Of a stretch of DNA of 35,216 bases, positions 6,993 to 15,724 are shown one piece after another. The notes beneath the pieces are model-generated. The model worked only from the letters and a program-made list of their open reading frames with translations, ran no database searches and was not told the origin of the DNA. The stretch's first letter is position 1. The number at the start of each line of letters is the position of its first letter. Source of the stretch: DATAUK01 sp036268295. GTDB lineage: Bacteria; Actinomycetota; Actinomycetes; JAFAQI01. A program made the position numbers and the translations under genes. The DNA is taken from assembly GCA_036268295.1 (NCBI GenBank), contig DATAUK010000003.1, positions 1 through 35,216 on the forward strand. The letters run 5' to 3'.

Positions 6993-8673
6993 CTGCCCGC
7001 AGCCGGGCGTGCAGTTCGGTGTTCTCGCGCCGGTCGGTGCGGACCTCGATGATCCGCACGCCGTCGTACGTCGACAACGCCTCGGCCAGCTCGTCGGTGG
7101 TCGCGACCAACTTGTAGTCCACGTCGTAGGCCGCGGCGAGCCGGTCGACCGATATGCCATGGGGAGTGCCGAACAGCCGCTCGAACGCCGCGGGGTTGAC
7201 CAGCGATCCCTGTGGGAGCAACGAAAAGATGCCGCCACCATCGTTGTTGATGACCACATAGGTGACATCCGGCCGAGCATCCGGACCAGGCAGCAGCCCG
7301 TTGATGTCGTGGAGCAGCGAGAGGTCGCCGCACAGCGCAACTGTTGGGCCGGCGGGATCGCGGCCGAGCGCGATGCCCTGCGCGGTCGAGACGAACCCGT
7401 CGATCCCGCTCACGCCGCGATTGGCATAGATCGCGATATCCGACCGCGGCTGCATCACCAGGTCGAGGTCGCGGATCGGCATCGACGAGGAGACCACCAG
7501 CGCCGTGCCCGCAGGGACGAGCGCGGAGACGTCACGCGCCACCTGCGGCTCGGTGAGCGCGGCCGACGAGTCGAGCACCGCGTCGATCGCGGCGCTGACC
7601 CGGTTGGACGCGTCGCGCCACGCCGCTGACCACGATGGATCCGCCGGCTCGACGGCGACGTCGGCGAGTGCCTCGAGCGGGCAGTCGATCACCGCCGCCG
7701 CGCTGCGGGTCGGGTCCCAACGGCCGCCATCCGGGGAGACCACGATGTGGGGCACTGTCGACAGCCAGTCGAGCAGCGCGCGGGAGAGCCCCACCCGTCT
7801 GACCACGACGACCAGGTCGGGGCGGTGTTCGCTGGTGAACGCCTCGTCGCGGAGCAGCCCGTCGGTCGACCGCAGCGCCATCGGCCCGTGTCGGCCCCGG
7901 CTGTGCGGCTCAGCGATGATCGGCCATCGCAGCCGCTCCGCGAACGCCAGCGCGGGGGTCGCCGGCCGGCCACCGAGATCACCCAGCACGACGATTCCGC
8001 GGCGGACACCGGCAAGGCGGGCCTGAAGCTCGGCGGTCGAATCCGTCGTCCGCTCCTGAGCCGCCGCCGGCTGCGGCTCGGCGCCGAGGCCGAGGTCGTA
8101 AGGGAAGCCGATTCCGTCGTCGGTCGGTGTCAGTGGCTCGCGCAGCGGGAGGTTGAGGTGGACCGGGCCGGGTGGATGCAGCGCCAGCCCCTGGCAACGA
8201 ACCGCCGCCTCGGCCACGAGCGTGCGCCAGGCTTCCACGCTGTCAGGGTGTGCCGCGGGTGTCTCGATGACTGGCGCCCAACGGACCGCGCTGCCATACA
8301 GGCCGCGTTGCTCAACGGTCTGGTTCGCGCCGATCCCGTGCAGCTCCGGCGGCCGGTCGGCGGTGAGCGCCAGCAACGGCACGCAGGAAAGGTCCGCCTC
8401 CATGACCGCGCCGTGAAAGTACGACGTCGCCGTCCCCGAGGTGCAGAGCACCGGCACGATGCTGCCGCTGGCCTTCGCGATGCCAAGGGCGAGGTACGCC
8501 GCGGATCGCTCGTCAATCCGGACGTGGACCGCGATGTGGCGGTTTTCCAGCAATGCCAACGCGATCGGCGTCGACCGTGAGCCGGGCGCGATGACGGCGT
8601 GCCGCACTCCCTGACGAGCCAGCTCGTCGACAAGAACAACAGAGAACGCGCGACCGGCGTTCTCAGCCGGCAT
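6973..8673 (-). CDS. menD: SEPHCHC synthase (menaquinone biosynthesis MenD)
   Basis: 566 residues, a usual MenD length. It is a thiamine-diphosphate enzyme joining 2-oxoglutarate and isochorismate to make SEPHCHC (EC 2.2.1.9). The N-terminal VIAPGSRSTPIALAL and DERSAAYLALGIAKASG are MenD signatures (the latter with the ThDP-activating Glu), followed by CTSGTATSYFHGAVMEA and ADRPPEL. The C-terminal half has ALCGDLSLLHDINGL and NNDGGGIFSLLPQ, the ThDP/Mg-binding segment. The ATG overlaps the menC stop by 11 nt, so menC and menD are coupled, with menA 43 nt further upstream. menF, menB and menH are not in the window. Confidence 0.97.
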   Translation of the reverse strand: MPAENAGRAFSVVLVDELARQGVRHAVIAPGSRSTPIALALLENRHIAVHVRIDERSAAYLALGIAKASGSIVPVLCTSGTATSYFHGAVMEADLSCVPLLALTADRPPELHGIGANQTVEQRGLYGSAVRWAPVIETPAAHPDSVEAWRTLVAEAAVRCQGLALHPPGPVHLNLPLREPLTPTDDGIGFPYDLGLGAEPQPAAAQERTTDSTAELQARLAGVRRGIVVLGDLGGRPATPALAFAERLRWPIIAEPHSRGRHGPMALRSTDGLLRDEAFTSEHRPDLVVVVRRVGLSRALLDWLSTVPHIVVSPDGGRWDPTRSAAAVIDCPLEALADVAVEPADPSWSAAWRDASNRVSAAIDAVLDSSAALTEPQVARDVSALVPAGTALVVSSSMPIRDLDLVMQPRSDIAIYANRGVSGIDGFVSTAQGIALGRDPAGPTVALCGDLSLLHDINGLLPGPDARPDVTYVVINNDGGGIFSLLPQGSLVNPAAFERLFGTPHGISVDRLAAAYDVDYKLVATTDELAEALSTYDGVRIIEVRTDRRENTELHARLRAVTARTA

Positions 8674-9607
8674 CTAGGGCTGCCTGCGCATCGGCTAGCC
8701 GCCGCTCCCACCAGCCGGCTGTGTCGGCGTCGGACTCGACCGCGCCAATCACGTCAGGTGTCGGAGCGCTCAGCGCCACGCCCATCGTGCCCTCGACCGG
8801 CAGCAACGGGTGGGAGCAGACGTCACCGTCGAGCAGCGACAACGTCCCGAGGCCGCAGGCGTAGGGCAGCTCGGGCAATGCCGCGGCAAGTGCGATGCCG
8901 GCCGAGATCCCGATCGATGTCTCGATCGCGCTCGACACCACGACCGGAAGGCCGCACGTCTCGGCGATCTCGAGGCAGGCCCGCACGCCGCCTAGCGGCT
9001 GCACCTTGAGCACCACGATGTCGGCCGCCTCGAGGCCGGCAATCTTCAACGGGTCGTCGGCGAACCGTACCGACTCGTCGGCGGCCAGTCGGACCTCGAC
9101 CCGGCGGCGCAGCGCTGCCATGTCGGCGAGCGAGGCGACCGGTTGCTCGGCGTACTCCAGCCCGAATTCCGCCAGCTGTCCGAGTGCTGTCACGGCCTCG
9201 TCGAGGGACCAGGCGGCATTGGCGTCGATCCGGAGTCGGCCGGCCCGGCCGAGCGCGTCACGCACCGCCTCGACCCGGGCGATGTCGTCGGCCAGGGACT
9301 GACCGGCCTCGGCGACCTTGACCTTCGCGGTCGAGCAGCCGGAGGCCTTGACCATGGCGTGTGCCTGCTCTGGCCCAACGGCAGGAACCGTTGTGTTGAC
9401 AGGGATTCGGGTGCGCAATGGTGTGGGCCAGCCGTCGTTGGCGGCTTCTCGTGCGGCAGCCAGCCAGCGCGCAGCAATGGATGCGTCGTACTCCGGGAAC
9501 GGCGAGAACTCGCCCCAGCCGGCCGGTCCACTGATGAGCATTCCGCGCCGGCGCTCCTGGCCGCGGAATCGCACCCGCATCGGGATGTCGAAGACGTGAG
9601 TCGTCAT
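8663..9607 (-). CDS. menC: o-Succinylbenzoate synthase (MenC)
   Basis: 314 residues, an enolase-superfamily dehydratase making o-succinylbenzoate from SHCHC (EC 4.2.1.113). The visible active-site set is TAKVKVAE (Lys of the KxK pair), RIDANAAW, YAEQP, LAADES (metal ligands in order Asp, Glu, Asp) and IVVLKVQPLGG (second catalytic Lys). The C-terminal SSAIETSIGI block fits the MenC subgroup. ATG 9607 has GGAGA 8-9 nt upstream; the longer reading beyond it lacks homology. It sits between menA and menD in an operon-like run. Confidence 0.95.
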   Translation of the reverse strand: MTTHVFDIPMRVRFRGQERRRGMLISGPAGWGEFSPFPEYDASIAARWLAAAREAANDGWPTPLRTRIPVNTTVPAVGPEQAHAMVKASGCSTAKVKVAEAGQSLADDIARVEAVRDALGRAGRLRIDANAAWSLDEAVTALGQLAEFGLEYAEQPVASLADMAALRRRVEVRLAADESVRFADDPLKIAGLEAADIVVLKVQPLGGVRACLEIAETCGLPVVVSSAIETSIGISAGIALAAALPELPYACGLGTLSLLDGDVCSHPLLPVEGTMGVALSAPTPDVIGAVESDADTAGWWERRLADAQAALDAG

Positions 9608-9650
9608 TTTCGGGGTCTCCGCGGAAGCGCGCAGCGGTTTCGTGGGTTGA

Positions 9651-10526
9651 TCATTTGGCCAGCAACAATCCGGCGGCCAGAAGTACGGCGACCGCGAGCT
9701 CGAGCTTTCCGGTGCCACCGAGGGCGGGGATCAGCGCGCGGCCGACGCCGCCGCCGCGGACCGCGTTGACCGGCTCGCGCGCCAGCGGCACCGCCAGCAC
9801 GACGAGCAGCGGCCAGCCCGAGCGGGCGGCGAGCGGCTCGCCGACCACCGCGAGCAGCACACCGGCGCCGATCGCGAGGATGAACAGCTGGCGGGTTCTT
9901 GCCTCGCCGAGCCGGACCGCCAATGTGCGTTTGCCGGCGATCGCGTCGGTCGGAACGTCGCGCAGGTTGTTGACGACGAGGATCGCGACTGCCAGCACTC
10001 CGGTCGCCACCGCCGCCACCCAAGCGGTTGCCGGCAGCATCCGGTGCTGGACGTAGGACGAGCCGAGTGTCGCGATCAGGCCGAAGAACACGAAGACGAA
10101 GACCTCGCCGAGCCCCGCCGATGCGTAAGGGCGCGGCCCGCCGCTGTAGCCGAGCAGCGCGACGAACGCCCCGATGCCGATCAGGATCAGCCACCACGAC
10201 ACCATCGCGGCGAGTGCAAGGCCCGCGCCGGCCGCAACCGCCATGCTCAGCGAGATCGCGACCAGCATCGCCCGCGGCGTGACGAGAGCGCTCGCGACCG
10301 CGCGCCGTGGCCCGGCCCGTTGGACGGTATCGACGCCGCGTACGCCGTCGAAATAGTCGTTGGCGTAGTTGACGGCGACCTGAACGGCGAGGGCGATGAC
10401 GACCACGAGCACGAACCGCAGCCAGACGATGCCGCCGTACCGCGCACCTGCGGCCGTGCCGACCAGCACGGGTGCCAGCGACGCCGGAAGCGTGCGCGGC
10501 CGAGCCGCTTCGACCCAGACGTTCAC
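9651..10526 (-). CDS. menA: 1,4-Dihydroxy-2-naphthoate polyprenyltransferase (MenA)
   Basis: 291-residue UbiA-family membrane protein that attaches the isoprenoid tail to DHNA (EC 2.5.1.74). The first Asp-rich motif is NYANDYFDGVRGVD; the second region includes NNLRDVPTDAIAGKRTLAVRLG. About eight hydrophobic helices are visible, as expected. The start is GTG 10526 with purine-rich GAGGGG 11 nt upstream. It leads the menA-menC-menD run and is divergent from menE across 64 bp, so the shared region probably controls both directions. Confidence 0.96.
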   Translation of the reverse strand: MNVWVEAARPRTLPASLAPVLVGTAAGARYGGIVWLRFVLVVVIALAVQVAVNYANDYFDGVRGVDTVQRAGPRRAVASALVTPRAMLVAISLSMAVAAGAGLALAAMVSWWLILIGIGAFVALLGYSGGPRPYASAGLGEVFVFVFFGLIATLGSSYVQHRMLPATAWVAAVATGVLAVAILVVNNLRDVPTDAIAGKRTLAVRLGEARTRQLFILAIGAGVLLAVVGEPLAARSGWPLLVVLAVPLAREPVNAVRGGGVGRALIPALGGTGKLELAVAVLLAAGLLLAK

Positions 10527-10590
10527 CGCGCCGCCTGCCCCTCGCGCACGACAATTCCCTCCGCTGACCGAGCACTACCGTCATACAACG

Positions 10591-11742
10591 ATGCCAGCAA
10601 CCTCCGAACCCCGTCTCGTCGCCCTCGCACTACCGCCCGGCGAGCAGTTCGTCGCCGCCCTCGAAGCCGCGTGGGCGGCCGGCGATGCGGTGCTTCCGAT
10701 CGACCCGGGTGCGCCCGCCGGCGTGACCGAGCCGCTGATCGCGGCGATGCGGTTGGACGAGCCGGTCGACCCGGACGTCGCGCTGGTCATCGCGACCTCC
10801 GGCTCGACCGGTGAGCCCAAGGGCGCTCAGCTCAGCCGCTCCGCGTTAGAGGCATCGGCTCGGGCGACGCATGCCCGGATCGGGCTGGATCCGGGCGACC
10901 GCTGGCTCTCGTGCCTGCCCTGGCAGCACATCGGCGGAATCCAGGTGATGCTCCGCGCCCGGCTGCTCGGCATCGCGCTGAGGATTCAGGACCGCTTCGA
11001 CGTCGACCGGTTCGCGGCGACCGACGCGACGCTGACCTCGTTGGTGCCGACGCAGCTGACGAGGTTGCTCGACGCGAAGGTCGACCTCGGCCGGTTCCGG
11101 GCCATTCTGCTCGGCGGCGACTCGGCGCCGGCGGCGCTGCTGGCCCGGGCCGCCACAGCCGGCGCTCGGGTCGTCACGACGTACGGCATGAGCGAGACCG
11201 CGGGCGGATGTGTCTACGACGGGATGCCGCTGGACGGGGTGCGGGTGCGCATCGGCGCCGGCTCACGGATCGAGATCGCCGGTCCGACGCTGATGTCGGG
11301 CTACCGGCTGCGTCCGGACCTGACGGCTGCGGCGTTCGCCGATGGTTGGCTCGTCACCTCGGATCTCGGCGAGGTCGACGGCGACGGTCGGCTGCGGGTC
11401 ACCGGCCGCGCCGATGACATCGTCATCAGTGGTGGCGAGAACGTCGTGACCTCGCATGTCGCCGACGTACTGTCGGGTCACCCTGAGCTGGCTGAGGTTG
11501 CCGTGACCGGTGTCGACGACCCGGCGTGGGGTCAGCGGATCGTGGCGGTGGTCGTGCCGCGACGGGCGGGGAGGGCGCCGTCGCTGGCGCAACTTCGGGA
11601 CTGGTGTGATGATCGGCTCCCGGCGGCGGCACGACCACGTGGACTCGTGGTGGTTGCCGCGCTGCCGAGGCTGGGGTCTGGGAAGCCGGATCGGCTCGAG
11701 ATCACCAGACTCGCGGTCCAGCGATCAGGCGACGACCTCTAG
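10591..11742 (+). CDS. menE: o-Succinylbenzoate-CoA ligase (MenE)
   Basis: 383-residue adenylate-forming enzyme activating o-succinylbenzoate (EC 6.2.1.26). The P-loop ATSGSTGEPKGAQLS, the core TTYGMSETAGGCVYDG, the hinge Asp in WLVTSDLG with GRADDIVISGGENV, and the C-terminal catalytic Lys in LPRLGSGKPDR are all present. It is short for the superfamily but normal for actinobacterial MenE. ATG 10591 follows directly after a region poor in ribosome-site sequence. Its last 18 bp overlap a small minus-strand ORF. With menA, menC and menD it gives four of the classical pathway enzymes here. Confidence 0.95.
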   Translation: MPATSEPRLVALALPPGEQFVAALEAAWAAGDAVLPIDPGAPAGVTEPLIAAMRLDEPVDPDVALVIATSGSTGEPKGAQLSRSALEASARATHARIGLDPGDRWLSCLPWQHIGGIQVMLRARLLGIALRIQDRFDVDRFAATDATLTSLVPTQLTRLLDAKVDLGRFRAILLGGDSAPAALLARAATAGARVVTTYGMSETAGGCVYDGMPLDGVRVRIGAGSRIEIAGPTLMSGYRLRPDLTAAAFADGWLVTSDLGEVDGDGRLRVTGRADDIVISGGENVVTSHVADVLSGHPELAEVAVTGVDDPAWGQRIVAVVVPRRAGRAPSLAQLRDWCDDRLPAAARPRGLVVVAALPRLGSGKPDRLEITRLAVQRSGDDL

Positions 11743-11901
11743 CCAGTCGGCAGCGCCGGGCTCGGTGCGGTAGACGTCGGTTGAGTGGATCGGCATCGCC
11801 AGATCCAGCAACAGCGTCAACGGGATGCCGGCGTGCAGCAACTCAAGTGCGGTGTCGCTCTCCTCGATGTGGTCGTCGATCTGTCGTGTCCGGTCGGTCA
11901 T
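11725..11901 (-). CDS. Small unknown acidic protein (58 residues)
   Basis: 58 residues beginning MTDRTRQIDDHIEESD, with a short hydrophobic stretch (LLHAGIPLTLLLDLAMPI) and an acidic, Trp-containing end. No family recognised. It reads as a real gene: ATG 11901 follows AAGGGG with 8-nt spacing, composition is not low-complexity, and the acidic amphipathic N-terminus plus single hydrophobic helix is a coherent design. An in-frame ATG at 11946 would add 15 residues. The 3' end overlaps menE antiparallel by 18 bp. Function unknown; possibly a small membrane-associated or regulatory peptide. Confidence 0.65.
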   Translation of the reverse strand: MTDRTRQIDDHIEESDTALELLHAGIPLTLLLDLAMPIHSTDVYRTEPGAADWLEVVA

Positions 11902-12019
11902 ATCCTGGTCCCCTTTCACCGCGTCCCCGGCTTTTGTGATGTCCATGACCTATATGTCGGTGCCAGAAGGACTAGAAGTAAATGGGCTGATCGGGCTATA
12001 TCTGCCGCGTGGTCCGTGC

Positions 12020-13342
12020 CTAGGGTCGACCTAATGCCCGATATGTCCATCCAGCGTCCCGCCAGACATCAGGGTCAAGCACGTTGCGGCCGTCAACGAT
12101 GTTGCGCTGCGAGACGACCGACGACAGCGCGGCCGGCTCCATCTCCCGGAACTCCCGCCATTCGGTGAGGTGCAGGACCAGGTCGGCGCCGGTGGCCGCC
12201 TCGATCGCAGAAGCCGCGTAGCTCAGGTCCGGCGCCATCTCGCGGGCATTGTCCATCGCGGCCGGGTCATAGACGGTCACCGCGGCGCCAAGTCGCTGCA
12301 GCCGGCCGGCCACGTCGAGGGCCGGCGAGTCGCGGATGTCGTCGCTGTCGGGCTTGAAGGCCGCACCGAGTACGCCGACCCGGCGGTGGACCAGCGAGTC
12401 GTCGAGCAGCTCGCGCGCCAGCTCGACCATCCGCACCCGTCGGCGCATGTTGATCGCGTCGACCTCGGTGAGGAACGAGAGCGCCTGGTCGACGCCGAGC
12501 TCGCCGGCGCGTGCCATGAACGCCCGGATGTCCTTGGGCAGGCAGCCGCCGCCGAACCCGAGGCCGGCCCGCAGCGACCGAGAGCCGATCCTGGCGTCAT
12601 GGCCGAGCGCCTCGGCAAGCTTCGTCACGTCGGCATGAGTGACCTCGCAGACCTCGGCCATCGCATTGATGAACGAGATCTTGGTGGCGAGAAACGCGTT
12701 CGCCGCGACCTTCACGAGCTGCGCGGTCGCCAGGTCCGTGATGACGACCGGTGTGCCGGCGTCGATCACCGAGGCGTATACCTCGCGGATCGCCTTCTCG
12801 CCGCGCTCGGAGGTGACGCCGAACACCAGCCGGTCGGGCTGCAGCGTGTCGGAGACGGCGAGGCCCTCGCGCAGGAACTCCGGGTTCCAGACCAGCTCGA
12901 CGTCCTCACCCGCCGGCGCCTCCGCGGCAATCCGGTCCGCGGCCCGCTCGGCGGTGCCGACCGGCACCGTCGACTTGCCGACCACGGTGCACGCCCGGGT
13001 GAGATGGGGCAGCAGGCCATCAAGACTCGAGTCGACGTAGCGCAGGTCGGCGGCGTACTCCCCGTGTTTTTGCGGGGTCCCGACACACAGGAAATGGACG
13101 TCGCCGAACTCGGCGGCCTCGGCGTAGGACGTCGTGAAGCGCAGCCGGCCGGCCTCGAGGTTGCTGCTGAGCAGCTCCTCGAGGCCCGGCTCGAAGATCG
13201 GGATGTGCCCGTTCGAGAGCGCCTCGATCTTGGCGGCATCGATGTCGAGGCCGAGTACCTCGAAGCCGAGCTCGGCCATGCAGGCCGCGTGGGTGGCGCC
13301 GAGATAGCCGGTACCTATGACGGTCAGACGTGGAGATGGCAC
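12020..13342 (-). CDS. ugd: UDP-glucose 6-dehydrogenase
   Basis: 440 residues from GTG 13342. Oxidises UDP-glucose to UDP-glucuronate (EC 1.1.1.22) for envelope polysaccharide. The N-terminal Rossmann motif is TVIGTGYLGATHAACMAELG, then GTPQKHGEYAADLRYVDS and STVPVGTAERAAD. The central helix has LVKVAANAFLATKISFINA, and the catalytic Cys is in GFGGGCLPKDIRAF. The C-terminal NAD-like domain has GAAFKPDSDDIRDSPAL. UDP-mannose or GDP-mannose dehydrogenases are related alternatives, but this pattern best fits Ugd. GTG 13342 is preferred to ATG 13375 because it immediately precedes the first strand and has TACGAT 6 nt before it. Divergent from the acyl-CoA dehydrogenase 40 bp away. Confidence 0.93.
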   Translation of the reverse strand: MPSPRLTVIGTGYLGATHAACMAELGFEVLGLDIDAAKIEALSNGHIPIFEPGLEELLSSNLEAGRLRFTTSYAEAAEFGDVHFLCVGTPQKHGEYAADLRYVDSSLDGLLPHLTRACTVVGKSTVPVGTAERAADRIAAEAPAGEDVELVWNPEFLREGLAVSDTLQPDRLVFGVTSERGEKAIREVYASVIDAGTPVVITDLATAQLVKVAANAFLATKISFINAMAEVCEVTHADVTKLAEALGHDARIGSRSLRAGLGFGGGCLPKDIRAFMARAGELGVDQALSFLTEVDAINMRRRVRMVELARELLDDSLVHRRVGVLGAAFKPDSDDIRDSPALDVAGRLQRLGAAVTVYDPAAMDNAREMAPDLSYAASAIEAATGADLVLHLTEWREFREMEPAALSSVVSQRNIVDGRNVLDPDVWRDAGWTYRALGRP

Positions 13343-13382
13343 AACGCGATCGTACGTTTGGCAGGCCCGTAGCATCGTCGAC
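13343..13382. promoter_or_regulatory. Compact bidirectional leaderless promoter region (ugd / acyl-CoA dehydrogenase)
   Basis: Only 40 bp separate the two GTG starts. On the minus strand TACGAT (13354-13349) ends 6 nt before the ugd GTG. On the plus strand TAGCAT (13370-13375) ends 7 nt before the dehydrogenase GTG. Neither gene has a ribosome site. The two -10 elements are about 15 bp apart, so each polymerase would cover the other's start. Confidence 0.5.
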
Positions 13383-14552
13383 GTGGATCCCGGTTTTGAT
13401 CTTTTTACGCTGCCTGAAGAGCATCAGCTGTTGCGTAAGACGGTGCGTCAGCTGGCGGAGGACAAGATCGCGCCGCGTGCCGCCGAGATCGACGAGGCCG
13501 CCGAGTTTCCGTGGGACGTCCATGACGCGCTGGTCGCGGCGGAGCTGCACGCGGTTCATATCCCGGAGCAGTACGGCGGGGTCGGCGCGGACGCGATCGC
13601 GTCGGCGATCGTGATCGAGGAGGTGGCGCGGGTATGCGCGTCGTCGTCGTTGATCCCGGCGGTGAACAAGCTCGGGACGATGGGCTTGCTGCTCTCGGGT
13701 GGCGAGGAGATCAAGGCGAGGTACCTGTCGAGGCTGGCTCGCGGCGAGGGGTTGTTCAGCTACTGCTTGTCTGAGCCGGAGGCGGGCAGTGACGCGGCGA
13801 ACATGAAGACCCGCGCGGTTCGTGATGGTGACGGCTGGGTGCTCAACGGGGTAAAGCGCTGGATCACCAACGCCGGAGTCTCGACTTTCTACACCGTGAT
13901 GGCGGTCACCGATCCCGACGCCGGTGCGCGTGGCATCTCGGCGTTCGTGGTCGAGAAGTCCGATGACGGTGTGAGCTTCGGTGCGCCGGAACGCAAGCTC
14001 GGCATCAAGGGCTCCCCGACCGCCGAGGTCTACTTCGACAACGTGCGGATCCCGGCGGATCGGATCATCGGCCAGGAGGGCACCGGGTTCAAGACTGCGT
14101 TGCGCACGCTGGATCACACCCGGTTGACGATCGGCGCGCAGGCGGTCGGCATCGCGCAGGGCGCGGTCGACTACTGCACCCGCTACATCCAGGAGCGCCA
14201 GCAGTTCGGCAAGCCGATCGCGGAGTTCCAAGGGGTGTCGTTCACCCTCGCCGACATGGCGATGAAGACCGAGGCGGCTCGTTCGCTGATCTACACCGCG
14301 GCGGCGTTGAGTGAGCGGCTGGCGCCGAACCTGACGTTCATGTCGGCCGCCGCCAAGTGCTTCGCCTCCGATGTCGCGATGGAGGTCACCACCGACGGCG
14401 TCCAGCTGCTCGGCGGCTATGGCTACACCAAGGACTATCCGCTCGAGCGGATGATGCGCGACGCGAAGATCACCCAGATCTATGAGGGCACCAACCAGAT
14501 CCAGCGGCTGGTGATGTCACGCGCCATCCTCAAGGCCAACCCGCTCCGCTGA
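13383..14552 (+). CDS. fadE25: Acyl-CoA dehydrogenase, FadE25 type
   Basis: 389 residues, the same length I recall for M. tuberculosis FadE25. It is an FAD-dependent alpha,beta-dehydrogenase of short or branched acyl-CoA, handing electrons to ETF. Features: SYCLSEPEAGSDAANMKTRA (FAD/substrate loop), KRWITNAGVSTFYTVMAV, RKLGIKGSPTAEVYFDNVRIP, LDHTRLTIGAQAVGIAQGA, and the C-terminal catalytic Glu in QIYEGTNQIQRLVMSR. GTG 13383 is preferred to the longer frame because conserved sequence starts at FDLFTLPEEHQ and a -10 hexamer lies 7 nt before. Followed closely by ferrochelatase. The acyl chain specificity is inferred from the family only. Confidence 0.93.
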   Translation: MDPGFDLFTLPEEHQLLRKTVRQLAEDKIAPRAAEIDEAAEFPWDVHDALVAAELHAVHIPEQYGGVGADAIASAIVIEEVARVCASSSLIPAVNKLGTMGLLLSGGEEIKARYLSRLARGEGLFSYCLSEPEAGSDAANMKTRAVRDGDGWVLNGVKRWITNAGVSTFYTVMAVTDPDAGARGISAFVVEKSDDGVSFGAPERKLGIKGSPTAEVYFDNVRIPADRIIGQEGTGFKTALRTLDHTRLTIGAQAVGIAQGAVDYCTRYIQERQQFGKPIAEFQGVSFTLADMAMKTEAARSLIYTAAALSERLAPNLTFMSAAAKCFASDVAMEVTTDGVQLLGGYGYTKDYPLERMMRDAKITQIYEGTNQIQRLVMSRAILKANPLR

Positions 14553-14562
14553 TTTGGGCGCT

Positions 14563-15588
14563 GTGACCTACGACGCGCTGCTGGTGCTCTCATTCGGCGG
14601 GCCGGAGGGTCCGGCCGACGTCGTGCCGTTCCTCGAGAACGTGACGCGGGGTCGCGGCGTCCCGCCGGAGCGCCTGGCCGGCGTTGCCGAGCATTACCAG
14701 CACTTCGGCGGCGTCTCGCCGATCAATGCCCAGAACCGCGCGCTGATCGCGGCGGTGGATGCCGACCTGCGGGCTCACGGTATCGAGCTGCCGATCTACT
14801 GGGGCAACCGCAACTGGCACCCCTACGTCGAGGACACGGTTCGGACGATGGTGGCCGACGGTGTCGGCCGCGCACTGGTGTTCGTGACCTCGGCCTACTC
14901 GTCCTACTCCTCGTGCCGGCAATACCAGGGCGACCTGGCCGCGGCGTGCGTCGCGGTCGGCGAAGCCGCCCCCGAGTTCGACAAGCTCCGCCACTTCTTC
15001 GACCACCCCGGGTTCATCGAGCCGCAGGTCGACGCGGTGGGCTCAGCAGTGGCCGGGCGGGATCCGACTCGGCGCACCACCACTCGACTGGTGTTCACCG
15101 CGCACTCGATCCCGGTTGGGATGGCCGAGGCATCAGGACCGGATGGCAACTTGTACGGCGCGCAGCTGCGAGTCGCATCCGAGCTGATCGCGACACTGGC
15201 AGCGCCGGATCTGTTGTGGGACCTGGCCTTTCAGAGCCGCAGCGGCCCGCCGTCCGTGCCATGGCTGGAGCCCGACGTCCGTGACCACCTGCGCGCCCTC
15301 GCGATGCAAGGCGTGACCGACGTCGTCGTCGTGCCGGTCGGTTTCGTCAGCGATCACCTCGAGGTGCAGTGGGATCTCGACGTTGAAGCTGCTGCCGTTG
15401 CGACCGAGCTGGGCCTCGGGTTCATCCGGACACCGACCGCCGGCACTCACCCCCGGTTTGTGGCGATGGTCCGCGAGCTGGTGCAGGAACGCCTCGACCC
15501 GGGCCGGCCGAAGCGCGCACTGTCTCCGCTCGGGCCCTCGCACGACGCCTGCCCGGGAGGCTGCTGCCCCGGCCTCGTCCGTCGCTAG
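14563..15588 (+). CDS. cpfC: Coproporphyrin ferrochelatase
   Basis: About 341 residues; inserts Fe(II) into coproporphyrin III in the actinobacterial haem route (EC 4.99.1.9; older name hemH). LLVLSFGGPEGPADVVPFLEN opens the domain; YHFGGVSPIN-like YQHFGGVSPINAQ, GNRNWHPY, TSAYSSYSSCRQYQ, VFTAHSIPVGM (catalytic His) and VVPVGFVSDHLEV (catalytic Glu region) follow. The C-terminal CPGGCC plus an internal Cys resemble the ligands of the [2Fe-2S] cluster known in actinobacterial ferrochelatases. GTG 14563 is preferred; a TTG at 14554 gives three more residues. It lies 10 nt after the acyl-CoA dehydrogenase stop, so the two are probably co-transcribed. Confidence 0.95.
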   Translation: MTYDALLVLSFGGPEGPADVVPFLENVTRGRGVPPERLAGVAEHYQHFGGVSPINAQNRALIAAVDADLRAHGIELPIYWGNRNWHPYVEDTVRTMVADGVGRALVFVTSAYSSYSSCRQYQGDLAAACVAVGEAAPEFDKLRHFFDHPGFIEPQVDAVGSAVAGRDPTRRTTTRLVFTAHSIPVGMAEASGPDGNLYGAQLRVASELIATLAAPDLLWDLAFQSRSGPPSVPWLEPDVRDHLRALAMQGVTDVVVVPVGFVSDHLEVQWDLDVEAAAVATELGLGFIRTPTAGTHPRFVAMVRELVQERLDPGRPKRALSPLGPSHDACPGGCCPGLVRR

Positions 15589-15710
15589 TGACTTCAGCGC
15601 CGAAGGCGATCGCCTCGAGCTGCCGGCGCAACGGGGTTGGTCGATGTCCGATGTAGCCGCCGGCGCTGCAGACCCGGACCGCGGTCATCGCCGCAACCGT
15701 CGCGGACCAC

Positions 15711-15724
15711 TAACCTGCGGCTCG
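15711..15724 (+). promoter_or_regulatory. Predicted leaderless promoter of the acetoacetyl-CoA synthetase gene
   Basis: TAACCT (15711-15716) fits TANNNT and ends 7 nt before GTG 15724. No ribosome site precedes the start. This also argues against a longer N-terminus, whose extra residues are Arg-rich and unlike the family. Confidence 0.5.

Noticed and set aside
5970..7340. 456-residue minus-strand ORF across the propeller and menD
   Set aside because: Spans two real genes, no domain, composition typical of a shadow frame.
12170..13372. 400-residue plus-strand ORF antisense to ugd
   Set aside because: Arg/Val/Gly-rich shadow of a well-conserved gene in high-GC DNA; no motif.
15422..15688. 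88-residue minus-strand ORF over the end of ferrochelatase
   Set aside because: Part in the 135-bp gap looks superficially coding, but its C-terminal half is an Arg/Gly/Pro shadow and no ribosome site is present.
15637..15723. Longer N-terminus for acetoacetyl-CoA synthetase
   Set aside because: The added 29 residues are Arg-rich and unlike the family, while GTG 15724 matches usual length and a promoter hexamer.
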